Positions 24,716-35,577 are shown, numbered from the stretch's first letter. The stretch is DNA of 64,000 bases from Dugong dugon (GCA_030035585.1 CM057482.1:48961501-49025500), one strand, 5' to 3'. A program made the numbers and translations. The notes: a model not told the origin generated them from the letters alone.

Positions 24716-25765
24716 CTAGGTCCTGCCTGAGGGATGAAGCTGTTTGTCCTCAGATCGAAGAACTCCCTTTATTAATTCTTGTAAGTTTGGTTTGACTTTT
24801 GCATATTTCTTTAGCTTCTGTTTATCTGGAAATGACCTAATTTCACCTTCAAATCTGAATGAGAGTTTTGCAGGATATATTATTCTTGGCTGACAATTTT
24901 CTTCTTTCAAGATTTTATATATGTCATCCCATTGCCTTCTTGCCTGCATGGTTTCTGCCGAATAATCTGAGCTTAGTCTTATTGTTTCTCCTCTGTATGT
25001 GACTTCTTGTTTTTCACGAGCTGCTCTCAGGATTCTTTGTTTGTCTTTAGTTTTAGCGAGTGTGAATATGATATGTCTTGGTGATTTTCTTTTGGGGTCT
25101 CTCCTATATGGGGTTCGTTGAGCTTCTTGGATGGGCAGCTTTTCATTTTTCATGATATTGGGAAAGTTTTCTGTCAGCAGTTCGTCAATGATTCTCTCTG
25201 TGTTTTCTGTTTTCTCCTCCTGTTCTGGTATGCCAATCACTCGGAAGTTTTTGCTTTTAATTGTGTCCCACATAACTCTCAGGGTCTCTTCATTTTTCTT
25301 CGTTCTTTTTTCTGAGTTTTCCTGAAACATAGTTGAATCCAAGCATTTGTCTTCAGTTCCACTGATCCTGTCTTCCATGGTTTCAAATCTACTTCTCAGC
25401 CCTTCTATGACATCACCCATTTCTGAAATCTTGCTGTTTATCTTTTGGATTTCTAATTGTTGTTTTTGTATAATTTTGAGTTGTGAATTTATTTTGGCAT
25501 TTTGTTCCTGCATCATCTTCCTGAATTTTTCCAATTTTTTGTCTGTATTTTCCATAAATTTGTCTATTTTTTCATCATGTTTGTCAGCTTTTTGCCTCAG
25601 TTCTTGGAAAATTCTGAGTATTAGTGATTTGAGTTCCCTATCAGGTACTTCTAGTGCATTTTCTTCCACAGGAGAGTTATCTGGTGTTTCAATTTGGACG
25701 CCTATTGGAGCCATCTTGTCTTGCTTTTGTAAATGTTTTGATATTGTTTGCTGTTTTCGGGGCAT
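24716..25765 (-). CDS. L1 ORF1 protein (copy A), open
   Basis: 349 residues, open from Met to stop, near the usual L1 ORF1p length. It is the RNA-binding chaperone that coats L1 RNA as a trimer. The start MPRKQQTISKHLQKQDKMAP is Lys-rich. About residues 45-150 form a coiled coil rich in K, E, Q and I/L heptads. The RRM-like part follows (NFRVIGIPEQEE, then EAQRTPYRRDPKRKSPRHI), and the C-terminal domain has TYRGETIRLSSDYS and CQPRIIYPAKLSFRFEGE. The start is the first Met and equals the position of the broken first Met in copy B. It is open, but its element is dead in ORF2. Confidence 0.9.
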   Translation of the reverse strand: MPRKQQTISKHLQKQDKMAPIGVQIETPDNSPVEENALEVPDRELKSLILRIFQELRQKADKHDEKIDKFMENTDKKLEKFRKMMQEQNAKINSQLKIIQKQQLEIQKINSKISEMGDVIEGLRSRFETMEDRISGTEDKCLDSTMFQENSEKRTKKNEETLRVMWDTIKSKNFRVIGIPEQEEKTENTERIIDELLTENFPNIMKNEKLPIQEAQRTPYRRDPKRKSPRHIIFTLAKTKDKQRILRAAREKQEVTYRGETIRLSSDYSAETMQARRQWDDIYKILKEENCQPRIIYPAKLSFRFEGEIRSFPDKQKLKKYAKVKPNLQELIKGVLRSEDKQLHPSGRT

Positions 25766-27591
25766 TCAGTAGATATTTCTCTCATTTATTGATTGTAGTT
25801 TTTTTTTTTTTTTTTTTTGTTTCATCCTTGTGGTAAAGCTGGGCAGATCTAGCTGTAGAGGAGCCACTGGGACGGGTTGTTTGTGGCACTCACCGCAGCC
25901 ACCAGGACGGTCGGTAGTCAGTGCTGGGCAGGTTCCAATAGGGCGTGCCTGCACAGCTTGGTGGTGTGATGTCAAGTGCACAGTGCAGGTAGGTAGGGTG
26001 CAGCGGGAAGATGGTTATGTGTGAAGCTAAGCTGGATATTGGAGAGAGGAGAGAGGAGCAGGAGCAAAAAGCATACAAACATAAAAGAATGCTAGGGGAG
26101 CCTGTCGTTGGAATGTACAGATGAGAGTCTATGGGATGGAGGAAACCAGAAGGGGGAAGAGAAAGAAAAGGAAAGAATGAACAAATAAAAATCAGAAAAG
26201 TTAAAGAACGGCAAAGTTCCCAGGGATCCTACCAATGTAGCTATGAGGTCTGGGGGAGTCGATCTCAGTTTTCACAGCACAGCCTGGCCAGAAGGTACAG
26301 AGGCATACATCGCCTGGTATTCAGGGATCAGAAAGAGAAGGAAGAGATAGAGGGACAAGAAATTAAGCAATGAAGAAAGACAAAAAGGAAAAAGAGGGAA
26401 AAGATGAGAAAACTAATCAAAAAAGAAGAAAAATAAAATTAAAAAAAAAAAAAAAGCAACACCAGCAGTCAGTGCCAACAAATGGGACCCAGAGAGCCCC
26501 CACTCAGGGGAGGGGGAGGCAGCGAGAGGCAAGCAAAAAACCAGAAGAAGCAGAAAATGCCACACCAACAGCCAACAAATGGGGACCCAGAGAGACCCCA
26601 CTCAGGGGCGCGAATTCCAAGCAGCCGGTAGTCTCGGGGTTAAGAGACCGTGGCCACGGGAAGCAGAGGGGCGAATGAACAAAGGCCCCGGGATCTCACC
26701 AGCGCGGCAGCCCAGACCTGGAAGCAGCCACATTCACGAACGCAGTCCCACAGCCCCGCAAGAGAGACCAAAGACGACGCTCGGAACCAGGCACCCGAGC
26801 AGAAGGAGGGGGAGGCAGCGAGAGGCAAGCGAGAAACCAGAAGAAGCAGAAAATGCCACACCAACAGCCAACAAATGGGACCCAGAGAGCCCCCACTCAG
26901 GGGCGTGAATTCCAAGCAGCCGGCAGTCTCGGGTTTAAGCGACCGTGGCCACGGGAAGCAGAGGGGTGAACGATCAAAGGCCTCGGGATCTCACCAGCGC
27001 GGCAGCCCAGACCTGGAAGCAGCCACACGCCTGAACGCAGCCCCACAGCCCCGTAGGAGAGAGCAAAGACGGCGCTCGGAACCAGGCACCCAGGCAAAAG
27101 GAGGGGGAGCTGGCAGAAAAAGCTTTGCCAGCAGCCAGCAAACGGCTCTCAGAAAGCCGCCAGCCCGGGCGCACGGAATCCAAGCACCGGCACCCCCCAG
27201 CCCAGGGACCCTGGCCACGGAAAGCAGGGGAGCTCCAGCCCAGGCGGAGAGGGGTGGAGGGTGGGAAAGCACGCACTGCAGTTTACCGGTCGTTCTGTCT
27301 CCCACTGGACGCTCTGCGAGGCTGCTCTCCCATTCGCTGGTCTCCGATAGGAATCCAAGATGGTGGATCCGCGCTGCGTTAGCTGGTAAGGAATCTCTGC
27401 ATGAGTCTCTCCTCGCTCTCCGTTCTCTTTTAGTATTCTCACTCCTTTTGGTGTTTGGCTGAGTTCTTTATCTCTTCATTTGGTGTTCTAGGGTTTCAGG
27501 ATTGTTGATTCTCTGTTAGGCTTAGTTTTTCGGATCTTTGCTGTGGAGGGACGGCGTGGTGCTTCTGCCTAGGGCGCCATCTTTCCCCGCC
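25766..27591 (-). promoter_or_regulatory. L1 copy A 5' UTR with repeated GC-rich units
   Basis: 1.8 kb, GC-rich in its outer half. ggccacgg recurs at 26652, 26947 and 27213 (spacings 295 and 266), marking about two repeated units plus a partial one. The minus-strand start carries a YY1-like aaagatggcgcc (27574-27585), and a second ccaagatggtgg lies at 27356-27367 on +. These fit an internal RNA polymerase II promoter. Long antisense frames here (for example 26650-27462) come from the GC-rich repeats and are not genes. Confidence 0.8.
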
Positions 27592-27609
27592 TCAGGATAG
27601 AGGCTTCTT

Positions 27610-28007
27610 GTGATTCACATAGCTACATGAGCTGGTGCAAACCCAAGGTCAGCAGATCAGAGAGCAGCGCTCTTGCTCACAGGCTGCGAAGATCTAGGAA
27701 TCTCAAGATCGGCAGGCAAGACCATAGGTAAGCTGCTAGCTCAAATCCCAAGATGAACAGGAGCCAGATGCAGGATCCAGAATGAGCAAAAGCCCATGAG
27801 CCTTGCGAGAATGTCCACTCATATTCAATGCAGGTCACATGCCAAGGAAACTTCCCTTCAACTGATTGACTACTCATAGCAGATCCCATCATGGAGGTGA
27901 TCACATTATACCAAATCACATCATAGAACTGATCACAACATCATATGACTGCCAAACCACTCAGAATCATGACCCAGACAAGTTGACACAGAACCTAAAA
28001 TATCACA
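27610..28007 (-). repeat. ERV-L 5' LTR, 5' part (split by L1)
   Basis: Continuation of the LTR after the L1. It ends in tatcaca at 28007, matching catcaca at the inner end of the other LTR. It contains atgacccagacaagttgacac, collinear with the other copy, and is followed directly by telomere-like repeats. Confidence 0.88.
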
Positions 28008-29030
28008 CTAACCATAACCCAACACATATCCTTAACTTTAATGCTAAACATAACCCTTACCTTAGCCCTTGCTCTAGTCTTATTCTCACCCTAACCTTAA
28101 ACCTAACACTAGCCCAAATTTAAACCTAACCCTAATCCTACACATAGCACTAGCCATTGCCCCAGACCTAGCCATATCCCTGCATAACCCTAGCACTAGC
28201 CCTAACCCTAGCCCTTGGTCCTAGCCTTAGGAATAGCAATAGTCCTAGCTTTAACTCTTAACCCTAACACTGATCCTAACACTAAAATAAGTCCAAGTCT
28301 TAACACTAACCCTAATTTTACCAATTCATCATTCTAGCCCTAGAACTAAACATATGCCTAACCGTAACACTAAATGTAACCCTAAATCTAACACTGAACC
28401 CAGCAACAGTCCTAGCCCTTATTCTTCCCCTAAAACTAACCGTAACCCTAAATCAAAGCCTAACTCTAGCCCTAGGCCTAAATATAAACCTAACTTCAGC
28501 CCTAGTCCTAAACTTAAACATAACTGTAATACTAACCCTAATTTTAATCGTAAACCTAACCTTATCCTAACCCCTTATTCCTAGTCTAGCACTAGCTGTA
28601 ACAGCCCTAATTATACCTCTAAACCTATATCTAACACTAACCGTAGATCTAATCCTAACTCTAAACCTAACCCTAACCCTAATATAGCCCTAACTGTAGC
28701 ACTTATTCTACCCCAAAACCTAACCCTAATCCTAACCCTAAACCAAACCCAAACCCTAACCTTAACACTAACCATAACCTTAGCCCTATTCCTAACATTT
28801 TCCCTAGGCTTAGCCCTAATTCTACCCCTTAGTCTAACACTCACTCTAACCCAAGACAAAACCCTAACCCTAATCTTAACTCTGAACCTAACCCTAGCCC
28901 TAAACCTAACCATAACACTAGCCCAAGTGCTATTTTTACTCCAAACGTAACCTAACAGTAGCCCTCGCCCTAGATCTATACTTAGCCCTAGCCCTAATCC
29001 TTTTCGTAACCCTAACCCCAACCATAGCCC
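28008..29030 (+). repeat. Degenerate telomere-type repeat, CCCTAA on +
   Basis: About 1 kb of aaccct-type hexamers with frequent substitutions (ccctag, cctaac, actaac, cttaac). Pure runs exceed three or four hexamers only rarely. Frames of 70-150 residues here (NPNP, LTLT, VRVR dipeptides) are a by-product of the 6-bp period. Confidence 0.92.
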
Positions 29031-31573
29031 TGTGTATGCAAATTTTCGAGTCGGCTTTATTGGCATATCTTAATTAGGTGGCTTCAGACCTAATGTTAAA
29101 AACTCCATCCTGAATTAAACTTAGAAATTCATTTCTGCTCTTCTGTCTTCTAAGAAAACGTTTGGCCTTTCGTCAAAGTTTTAATGCTTGAAAAACAAAA
29201 GCCCAATGCCTGTTAAGAATGTTTATGCTGCTGATCCCAGAGAAGGCCCCTGACATGTTAAATGAAGTTAGAACCTATAAATAACTTTATAGGCAAGATA
29301 AGTAGATGTCAAACTTCATCCCTATTCTACTCCCACATTAATTTTCACTCACTGTGACTTTTCCACTGCAATCTGCTAGGTCTTTGTAAATTGGTGTTGT
29401 TGTTGGTGTTAGGTGCTGTTCAGTTGGTTCCAACTCATAGCAACCCTATACACAACAGAACGAAACACTTCCCAGTCCTGTGCCAGCCTCACAATCATTG
29501 CTGTTTGAGCCCATTGTTGCAGCCACTGTGTTAATCAATCTCCTTGAGGGTCTTCCTTTTTTTCACTGATCCTCTACTTACCAAGCATAATGTTCTTCTC
29601 CAGGGACTGGTCCATCCTGATAATATGTCCAAAGTAAGTGAGACAAAGTCTCACCACCCTCGCTTCCAAGGATCACTCTGGCTGTATATCTTCCAAGACA
29701 GACTTGTTCGTTCTTCTGGCAGTCCATAGTCTATTCAATATTCTTTTCCAACTTCATAATTCAAAGGCATAAATTCTTCAGTCTTCCTTATTCATTGTCC
29801 AGCTTTAGCATGGATATGAAGCAATAGAAAATATCATGGCTTGGGTCAGGTGCACCTTAGTCCTCAAAGTGACATCTTTGCTTTTTAACACTTCGTAGAG
29901 GTCTTTTGCAGCAGATTTGCCCAGTGCAATATGTCATTTGATTTCTTGACTGCTGCTTCCATGGATGTTGATTGTGGATCCAAGTAAAATGAAACCCTTG
30001 ACAACGTCAATCTTTTCCTCACTTATCATAATGTTGCTTACTGATCCAATTGTGAAGATTTTTGTTTTCTTTATGTTGAGGTGTAATCCATACTGAAGGC
30101 TGTAGTCTGATCTTCCTCAGTAACTGCTTCAAGTCCTCTTCACTTTCAACAAGCAAGTTTGCATCATCTGCATATTGCAGGTTGTTAATGAATCTTCCTC
30201 CAATCCTGATGCCACATTCTTCTTCATATAGTCCAACTTCTCGGATTATTTGCCCAGCATATGGATAGAATAAGCATGGTGAAAGGATACAACTCTGATG
30301 CACACCTTTCTTCATTTTAAGCCATGTAGTATCCCCTTGCTCTGTTCAAATGATTGCCTCTTGGTCGATGTACAGGTTTCTCATGAGCACAATTAAGTGC
30401 TCTGGAATTCCCATTCTCTGAAATGTTATCAGTAATTTGTTATGATCCACACAGTCGAATACCTTTTCATAGTCAATAAAACACAGGTAAACATCTTTCT
30501 GGTATTCTCTGCTTTCAGTAAACATCCAACTGATGTCAGCAGTGATATCTCTTGTTCTCCATCCTTTTCTGAATCCAGCTTGAACTTCTGGCAGTTCCCT
30601 GTTGATGTACTGCTGCAATTGCTTTTGAATGATATTCAGCAAAATTTTTCTTGCGAGTGATACTAATGATATTGTTCAAAAATTTCTGAATTCTGTTGGA
30701 TCACTTTTCTTTGGAATGGGTACAGATACAGATCTCTTCCAGTAGGTTGGCCAGATTCCTGTTTTCCAAATTTCTTGGCATAGACAAATGAGCACCTCCA
30801 GAGCTGCATTCCTTTGTTGGAACATCTCAATTGATATTCTGTCCATTCCTGGAGCCTTGTTTTTCTCCAATGCCTTCAGTGCAGCTTGGATTTCTTCCTC
30901 CAATACCGTCGGTTCTTGATCATATTTGTAAATGTGACCTAACTAGGTAGAAACTGAGTTTGTTAGAATAAGGAGGCAGATCACAGCTGTAAGGTTTTAA
31001 CTGTAACACATGAGTGCAGAGATTCAGACTTTAACTTATGTAAATAAACTTGATGTCTTAACTACTTTCAGGGAATTTCCCAGCAGATGCCTGGGCTGTG
31101 TCTCACTCCCCCTTAAGTGAATAAGCCATGTTTATATTTCAAAAGCTTTTAGATTTAGAGATGATTTAATCTTCACTCTTTTTATTGACGCCGATGAAAT
31201 TGACTCAGACTGCAATACATCAGTAAACCTCCACATCAAGTATGTTTATAAGTTTCACTTTAGAAAGATGGCCTTGGTCGTTGTATCAAGAATGAGAGAA
31301 TTGTGTTAGACTAGAAATTTATGCTAATTAAGTTTGTAGTTTAATCATTCCTTGTAAATTTTCCTTCCTTTCCTTGAAACTGCTTTGATGTGAACTTGTT
31401 TTCATTTGTTTACCCTATCTGTTACATACCTTGTTATTCTTCCTGCAAAGCAGAATACATGCAGCAGTGCTTTTAGATGCTGCACATTTTCTCCATTCCA
31501 TGGAGTAAAATTATTTCTTCAATAAAATTTTTTGTTTTAATCAGAGTATTAGTCTAGTGTTTACACTAAGACA
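29031..31573 (+). mobile_element. Solo LTR of an ERV (about 1 kb), split by an RTE
   Basis: Begins tgtgtatgcaaat and ends cactaagaca. aataaaa near 31523 is a likely poly-A signal close to the 3' end. gccc lies before the start (29027-29030). It is regained after the end (31574 on) when the adjacent MaLR LTR is removed, giving a 4-bp duplication as usual for class I ERVs. Without the RTE it is about 1.0 kb. No coding sequence. The family is unnamed; LTR identity is inferred from ends, duplication and signal. Confidence 0.65.
29392..30924 (-). mobile_element. 5'-truncated RTE LINE
   Basis: Minus-strand RTE. RT segments read at 30676-30903 (LKALEKNKAPGMDRISIEMF), 30346-30642 (QAGFRKGWRTRDITADI, CFIDYEKVFDCVDHNKLL) and 30019-30315 (the active-site box LQYADDANLLVES). 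The 3' end is the tggtgttgttgttggtgttagg tail. Exact 9-bp flanks tttgtaaat (29383-29391 and 30925-30933) are the target duplication. It is 5'-truncated at tatgatcaagaac, with stops between segments. Confidence 0.92.
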
Positions 31574-31576
31574 GCC

Positions 31577-32098
31577 TGTTATGGATTGAATTGTGTCTCC
31601 CTAAAATGTGTGTCAACTTGGCTAGTCCATGTTTCCCAGTATTGCGTGATTGTCCACCATTTTGTCATCTGATATGATTTTCCTATGTGTTGTAAATCCT
31701 ACCTATATGATGTTTATGAGGTGGGATTAGCAGCAGTTATATTAATGAGGTAGTACTCAATCTACAATATTAGGTTGTGTTTTAAGTTAATCTCCTTTGA
31801 GATATAAAAGGGAGAAGGAATCAGAGAGACAGGGAGACCGCATACCACCAAGAAACAAGAGCCAGGAGAATAGTGCATCCTTTGGACCAAGGATCCCTGG
31901 ATTGAGAGATCCTCAGTCAGGGGAAGATTGATGACAAGGACCTTCCTCCAAAGCCAACAGAGAAAGAAAACCTTCCCTTGGAGCTGGCACCCTGAATTCA
32001 GACTTCCAGCCTCCTAGACTCTAAGAGAATAAATTTCTCTTTGTTAAAGTCATCTACTTGTGGTATTTCTGTCACAGCAGCACTAAATAACTAAGCTA
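31577..32098 (+). mobile_element. Solo MaLR-type LTR
   Basis: Starts tgttatggattgaattgtg and ends at a mutated ctaagcta. Flanks cagcc (31572-31576) and tagcc (32099-32103) suggest a 5-bp duplication with one change. It contains the source-like segment (31737-31937) of the patch found at 32917-33117. Confidence 0.85.
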
Positions 32099-32203
32099 TA
32101 GCCCTAACCCTAACACTAGCCCTAGACAATTCTGCAGCTAAACCCAACCATAACATAATCCTAACCCTAGCTCTAGACCTGTACGTGGTCCTAACACTAA
32201 CTC
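32099..32203 (+). repeat. Short telomere-type stretch, CCCTAA on +
   Basis: About 105 bp of degenerate hexamers (ccctaaccctaacactagccc) between the LTR and the next RTE. Confidence 0.85.
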
Positions 32204-33905
32204 TCATATGATAAAGAACTGATGGTACTGAAGGAAGAGATCCAAGCTACAGGGAAGGCATTGGAGAAAAACAAGGATCCAGGAATTGACAGAATACCAA
32301 CTGAGATGTTTCAATAAATGGATGCAGCACTGGGATTGCTCACTAGTCTATGTCAAGAAATTTGGAAGACGGGTGCCTGGCCAACCGACTGGAATAGATC
32401 CATATTTGTACCCATTCCAAAGAAAAGTGATCCAACAGAATTCAGAAATTATTGAACAATATCATTAATATCACACACAAGTAAAATTTTTCTGAAGATC
32501 ATCCAAAAGCAGTTGCAGCAGTAAATTGACAAGGAACTGTCTGAAATTCAAGCCGGATTCAGAAGAGGACGTGGAATGAGAGACATCATTGCTGATGTTG
32601 GATGGATTTGGCCGAAAGCAGAAAATATCAGAAAAATGTTTACCTGAGTTTTATTGACTATGCAAAGGCATTTGACTGTGTGGATTATCACAAATTTGGA
32701 TAACATTGCGAAGAATGGGAATTCCAAGACACTTAATTGTGCTCATGAGAAACCTGCACATAGACCAAGAGACAGTTGTTCAAACGGGACAAGGGGATAC
32801 CACATGGTTTAAAGACAAGAAAGGTGTGCATCAGAGTTGTTATTCAGTCTGTATGCTGAGCAAATAATCCAAGAAGCTGGACTATATGAAGAAGAACTCT
32901 ACATCAGGATTGGATATTATATTAATGAGGTAGTACTCAATCTACAATATTAGGTTGTGTTTTAAGTTAATCTCCTTTGAGATATAAAAGAGAGAAGGAA
33001 TCAGAGAGACAGGGGGACCGCATACCACCAAGAAACAAGAGTCAGGAGAATAGTGCATCCTTTGGACCAAGGATCCCTGGATTGAGAGCTCCTCAGTCAG
33101 GGGAAGATTGATGACAACCTGCGATATGCAAATGACACAACCTTGCTTGCTGAAAGTGAAGAGGACTTGAAGCAGTTACTGAGGAAGACCAGACTACAGC
33201 CTTCAGTATGGATTACACCTCAACATAAAGAAAACAAAAATCCTCACAACTGGACCAATAAGCAACATCACAATAAATGGAGAAAAAATTGAAATTGTCT
33301 AGAATTTCATTTTACTTGGATTCACAATCAACGCCCATGAAAGCAGCAGTCAAGAAATCAAACGACGCATTGCATTGGGCAAATCTGCTGCAAAAGACCT
33401 CTTCAAAGTGTTAAAAAGCAAAGATGTCACCTTCAGGACTAAGGTGCACCTAACTCAAGCCATGGTGTTTTCAAACAACTCGTATGCATGTGAAAGCTGC
33501 ACAATGAATAAGGAAGACCGAAGAATTTATGCCTTTGAATTATGGTGTTGGCTAAGATTGTTGAATAGACCAAAAACTGCCAGAAGAGTGTTCAAACCTG
33601 TCTTGGAAGAAGTACAGCTGGAATGCTCATTACAAGCAAGGATGCTGAGCCTTTGTCTCACTTACTTTGGACGTGTTACCAGGACAGACCAGTCGCTGGA
33701 GAATGATATCATGCTGGGTAAAGCACCGGGCCAGTGAAAAAGAGGAAGACACTCAATGAGATGAATTGACACAGTGGCTGCCACAGTGGGCTGAAATAGA
33801 GCAACGATTGTAAGGATGGTGTGGGAGCCGGCAGTGTTTCATTCTGTTGTACGTAGGCTTGCTATGAGTCTGAAATGACTTGACGGCATCTAACAACAAC
33901 TAACA
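32204..33905 (+). mobile_element. 5'-truncated RTE LINE carrying an LTR patch
   Basis: Plus-strand RTE from catatgataaagaac to the (aac)n tail at 33890-33909. RT pieces are visible across frames, including the PDW-like core (gactatgcaaaggcatttgac, 32650s). A 120-residue frame at 33375-33737 encodes the C-terminal region (VHLTQAMVFSNNSYACESC, ARMLSLCLTYFGRV). At 32917-33117 a 201-bp LTR segment replaces about 17 bp of RT sequence just before the YADD-coding region. Stops make it non-functional. Confidence 0.9.
32917..33117 (+). repeat. 201-bp LTR segment embedded in RTE
   Basis: Identical in length to 31737-31937 and differing at four positions, without gaps. It joins the RTE after atcaggattgga and rejoins it at cctgcgatatgcaaatga. 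There the LTR text gggaagattgatgacaa resembles the lost RTE text ggaagattcattaacaa. Confidence 0.9.
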
Positions 33906-34283
33906 ACAACACTAACCATTACCCTCACCTAAACGTAACCCTAACCGTAATGTCAATACTAACCCTACATTTAACCCTAACTTTAGCACTACCCCTAGCC
34001 CTAAGCCTAACCCTAACACCACACTTAGCTGTAGCCCCTAGGCCTAGCCCTACCATAGCTTTAAATTTAACCCTAACAATAAATCTAACACTAAAACTTA
34101 CCCTAGCCCTAGGCTTAACCCTAGGCCTAATTCTACCCTTAAACCTAACCATTCTTCTAACCTTTGACCTAATGCTAACCCTAACACTGATCATAACTTT
34201 AACCCTAACCCTATCCCTAGCCTTAATTCTGTCCCTAAACCTAACCTTATCCCTAAACCTAATCCTAACCATATCCATAATCT
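33906..34283 (+). repeat. Degenerate telomere-type repeat, CCCTAA on +
   Basis: aaccct-type hexamers with substitutions, running up to the orientation switch. Confidence 0.9.
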
Positions 34284-35072
34284 GGTTAGGTTTTATCTAG
34301 GGTTAGACATAGGGTTAGACCTAGCATTAACCTTTGAGTTAGGGTGAGATTTAAGGTTAGGATTAGATCTAGAGTTAGGTTTAGGGTTATGGGTTAGGGT
34401 TAGGGTCAAAGTTCAGGCGAGGGTTAGATATTGGGTTAGGTTTAGGGTTAGATCTAGGGTTAAGGTTAGGGTTTGGGTAACGGATGGGGTTAGAGTGTGG
34501 TTTAGGGTTAGGTTTTAGTTTTAGTTTATAGTTAGGGTTAGGTTTACATCTAGAGTTTTGGTTAGGTTTAGGGTTAGATCTAGGAGTAGTGTTAGTTTTA
34601 GGGCTAGGGTTACAGTTAGGGTTATGGTTATGCTTAGGGGTATATCCGGGGTTAGGGTTAGTTTTATCGCTACATGTATGTTTAGTGTTAGGGTTAGAAT
34701 TTGTGTTACAGTTAGATCTATGTTAGGGTCAGAAATAGGGTTAAGATTTGTGTTAAGGTTTGTATTAGTATTAGATTTAGGTTTATGGTTAGAACTAGGG
34801 TTAGAGTTATGGTTAAGGTTGCTGTCAGAGTTAGTTTCAGGGTCAAGGCTAGGGTAAGGGCAAGGGTTAGGGCTAGAGTAATGGTGAGGGTTAGGGTTAG
34901 TTGTAAAGTTAGGGTTAGAAGTAGCTTTAGGGTTATGGTTAGATTTAGGGTTAGAGTTATGATCAGGGCTAGTCTTAGGGCTGGGTCTGTGATTAGGGTT
35001 AGGCTCAAAATTAGGACTAGGGCTAGGTTTTGGTTTAGGTTTATGCCTAATCTTTGGTTTTGGGTTAGATGT
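34284..35072 (-). repeat. Degenerate telomere-type repeat, TTAGGG on +
   Basis: From ggttagg at 34284 onward the + strand reads ttaggg. The variant ttagatctaggg recurs. Open frames, including 185 residues on minus at 34521-35078, come from the hexamer period. Confidence 0.9.
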
Positions 35073-35577
35073 TGTCATGGTTTGAATTATGTCCCCCAGA
35101 TAATGTGTGTATCAGTTTGGCTGGGCCATGATTCCCAGAATTGTGTGGTTGGTCTCCATTCTGTGATTCTAATTTTATGTTGAAGAGAATTAAGGTGGGA
35201 TTGTAACACCACCTTAACCCAAGTCACATCCCTGATCCAAAGTTAAGGGAGTTTCCCTAGGGTGTGGCCTGAGCCACCTTTTACCTTACAAGAAATAAAA
35301 GGAAAGGGAAGCAAGCAGAGAGCGTGGAACCTCATACCACCAAGAAAGCAGTGACAGGAGCAGAGTGTGTCTTTCGGACCGAGGGTCCCCGCGCGGAGAA
35401 GCTTCTTGTCCTGGGGAACATTGATGAGAAGGCCGACAGAGAGAGAAAGACTTCCTCTGGAGCTGACACCCTGAATTTGGACTTTTAGCATACTTTATTG
35501 TAAGGAAATAAACTTCTCTTCGCTAAAACCATTCACTTGTGGTATTTCTGTTAGAGCAGCACTAGATGACTAAGACA
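35073..35577 (+). mobile_element. Solo MaLR-type LTR variant
   Basis: Starts tgtcatggtttgaattatg and ends gatgactaagaca. It is more diverged from the other LTRs (tgggccatgattcccagaattg) and lacks a clear 5-bp duplication (gatgt versus agtgt). Confidence 0.82.

Larger units (their letters stand above)
18958..27591 (-). mobile_element. Full-length L1 (copy A), decayed
   Basis: 8.6 kb, minus strand, with a complete layout: 5' UTR 25766-27591, ORF1, spacer, ORF2, 3' UTR and a T-rich (poly-A) end at 18958. It is flanked by an exact 18-bp target duplication tcaggatagaggcttctt (18940-18957 and 27592-27609), typical of L1 target-primed insertion. The 5' end carries gggcgccatctttcccc. ORF1 is open; ORF2 is broken several times. 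Confidence 0.95.
10536..28007 (-). mobile_element. ERV-L-type endogenous retrovirus, full layout, decayed
   Basis: Minus-strand provirus in the order 5' LTR (right), gag, protease, RT, RNase H, integrase, dUTPase, 3' LTR (left). A dUTPase after integrase and the absence of env are known ERV-L hallmarks. Both LTRs share TG/CA ends and the (g/a)ctgggttctctaga stretch next to the inner or outer end. It contains two later L1 insertions: 16147-18417 in gag and 18958-27591 in the 5' LTR. All genes carry stops or frameshifts. The expected 5-bp target duplication is absent: ggacc on the left, ctaac on the right. Confidence 0.9.

Noticed and set aside
26650-27462. 270-residue plus-strand frame and neighbours (also 61248-61844, 60644-61132)
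   Set aside because: These lie antisense in the GC-rich tandem units of L1 5' UTRs. Overlapping open frames on both strands fit base composition, not coding.
28008-29030. Functional telomere end or neotelomere
   Set aside because: Hexamers are heavily substituted and continue into LTRs and LINEs on both sides; pure TTAGGG runs are very short.
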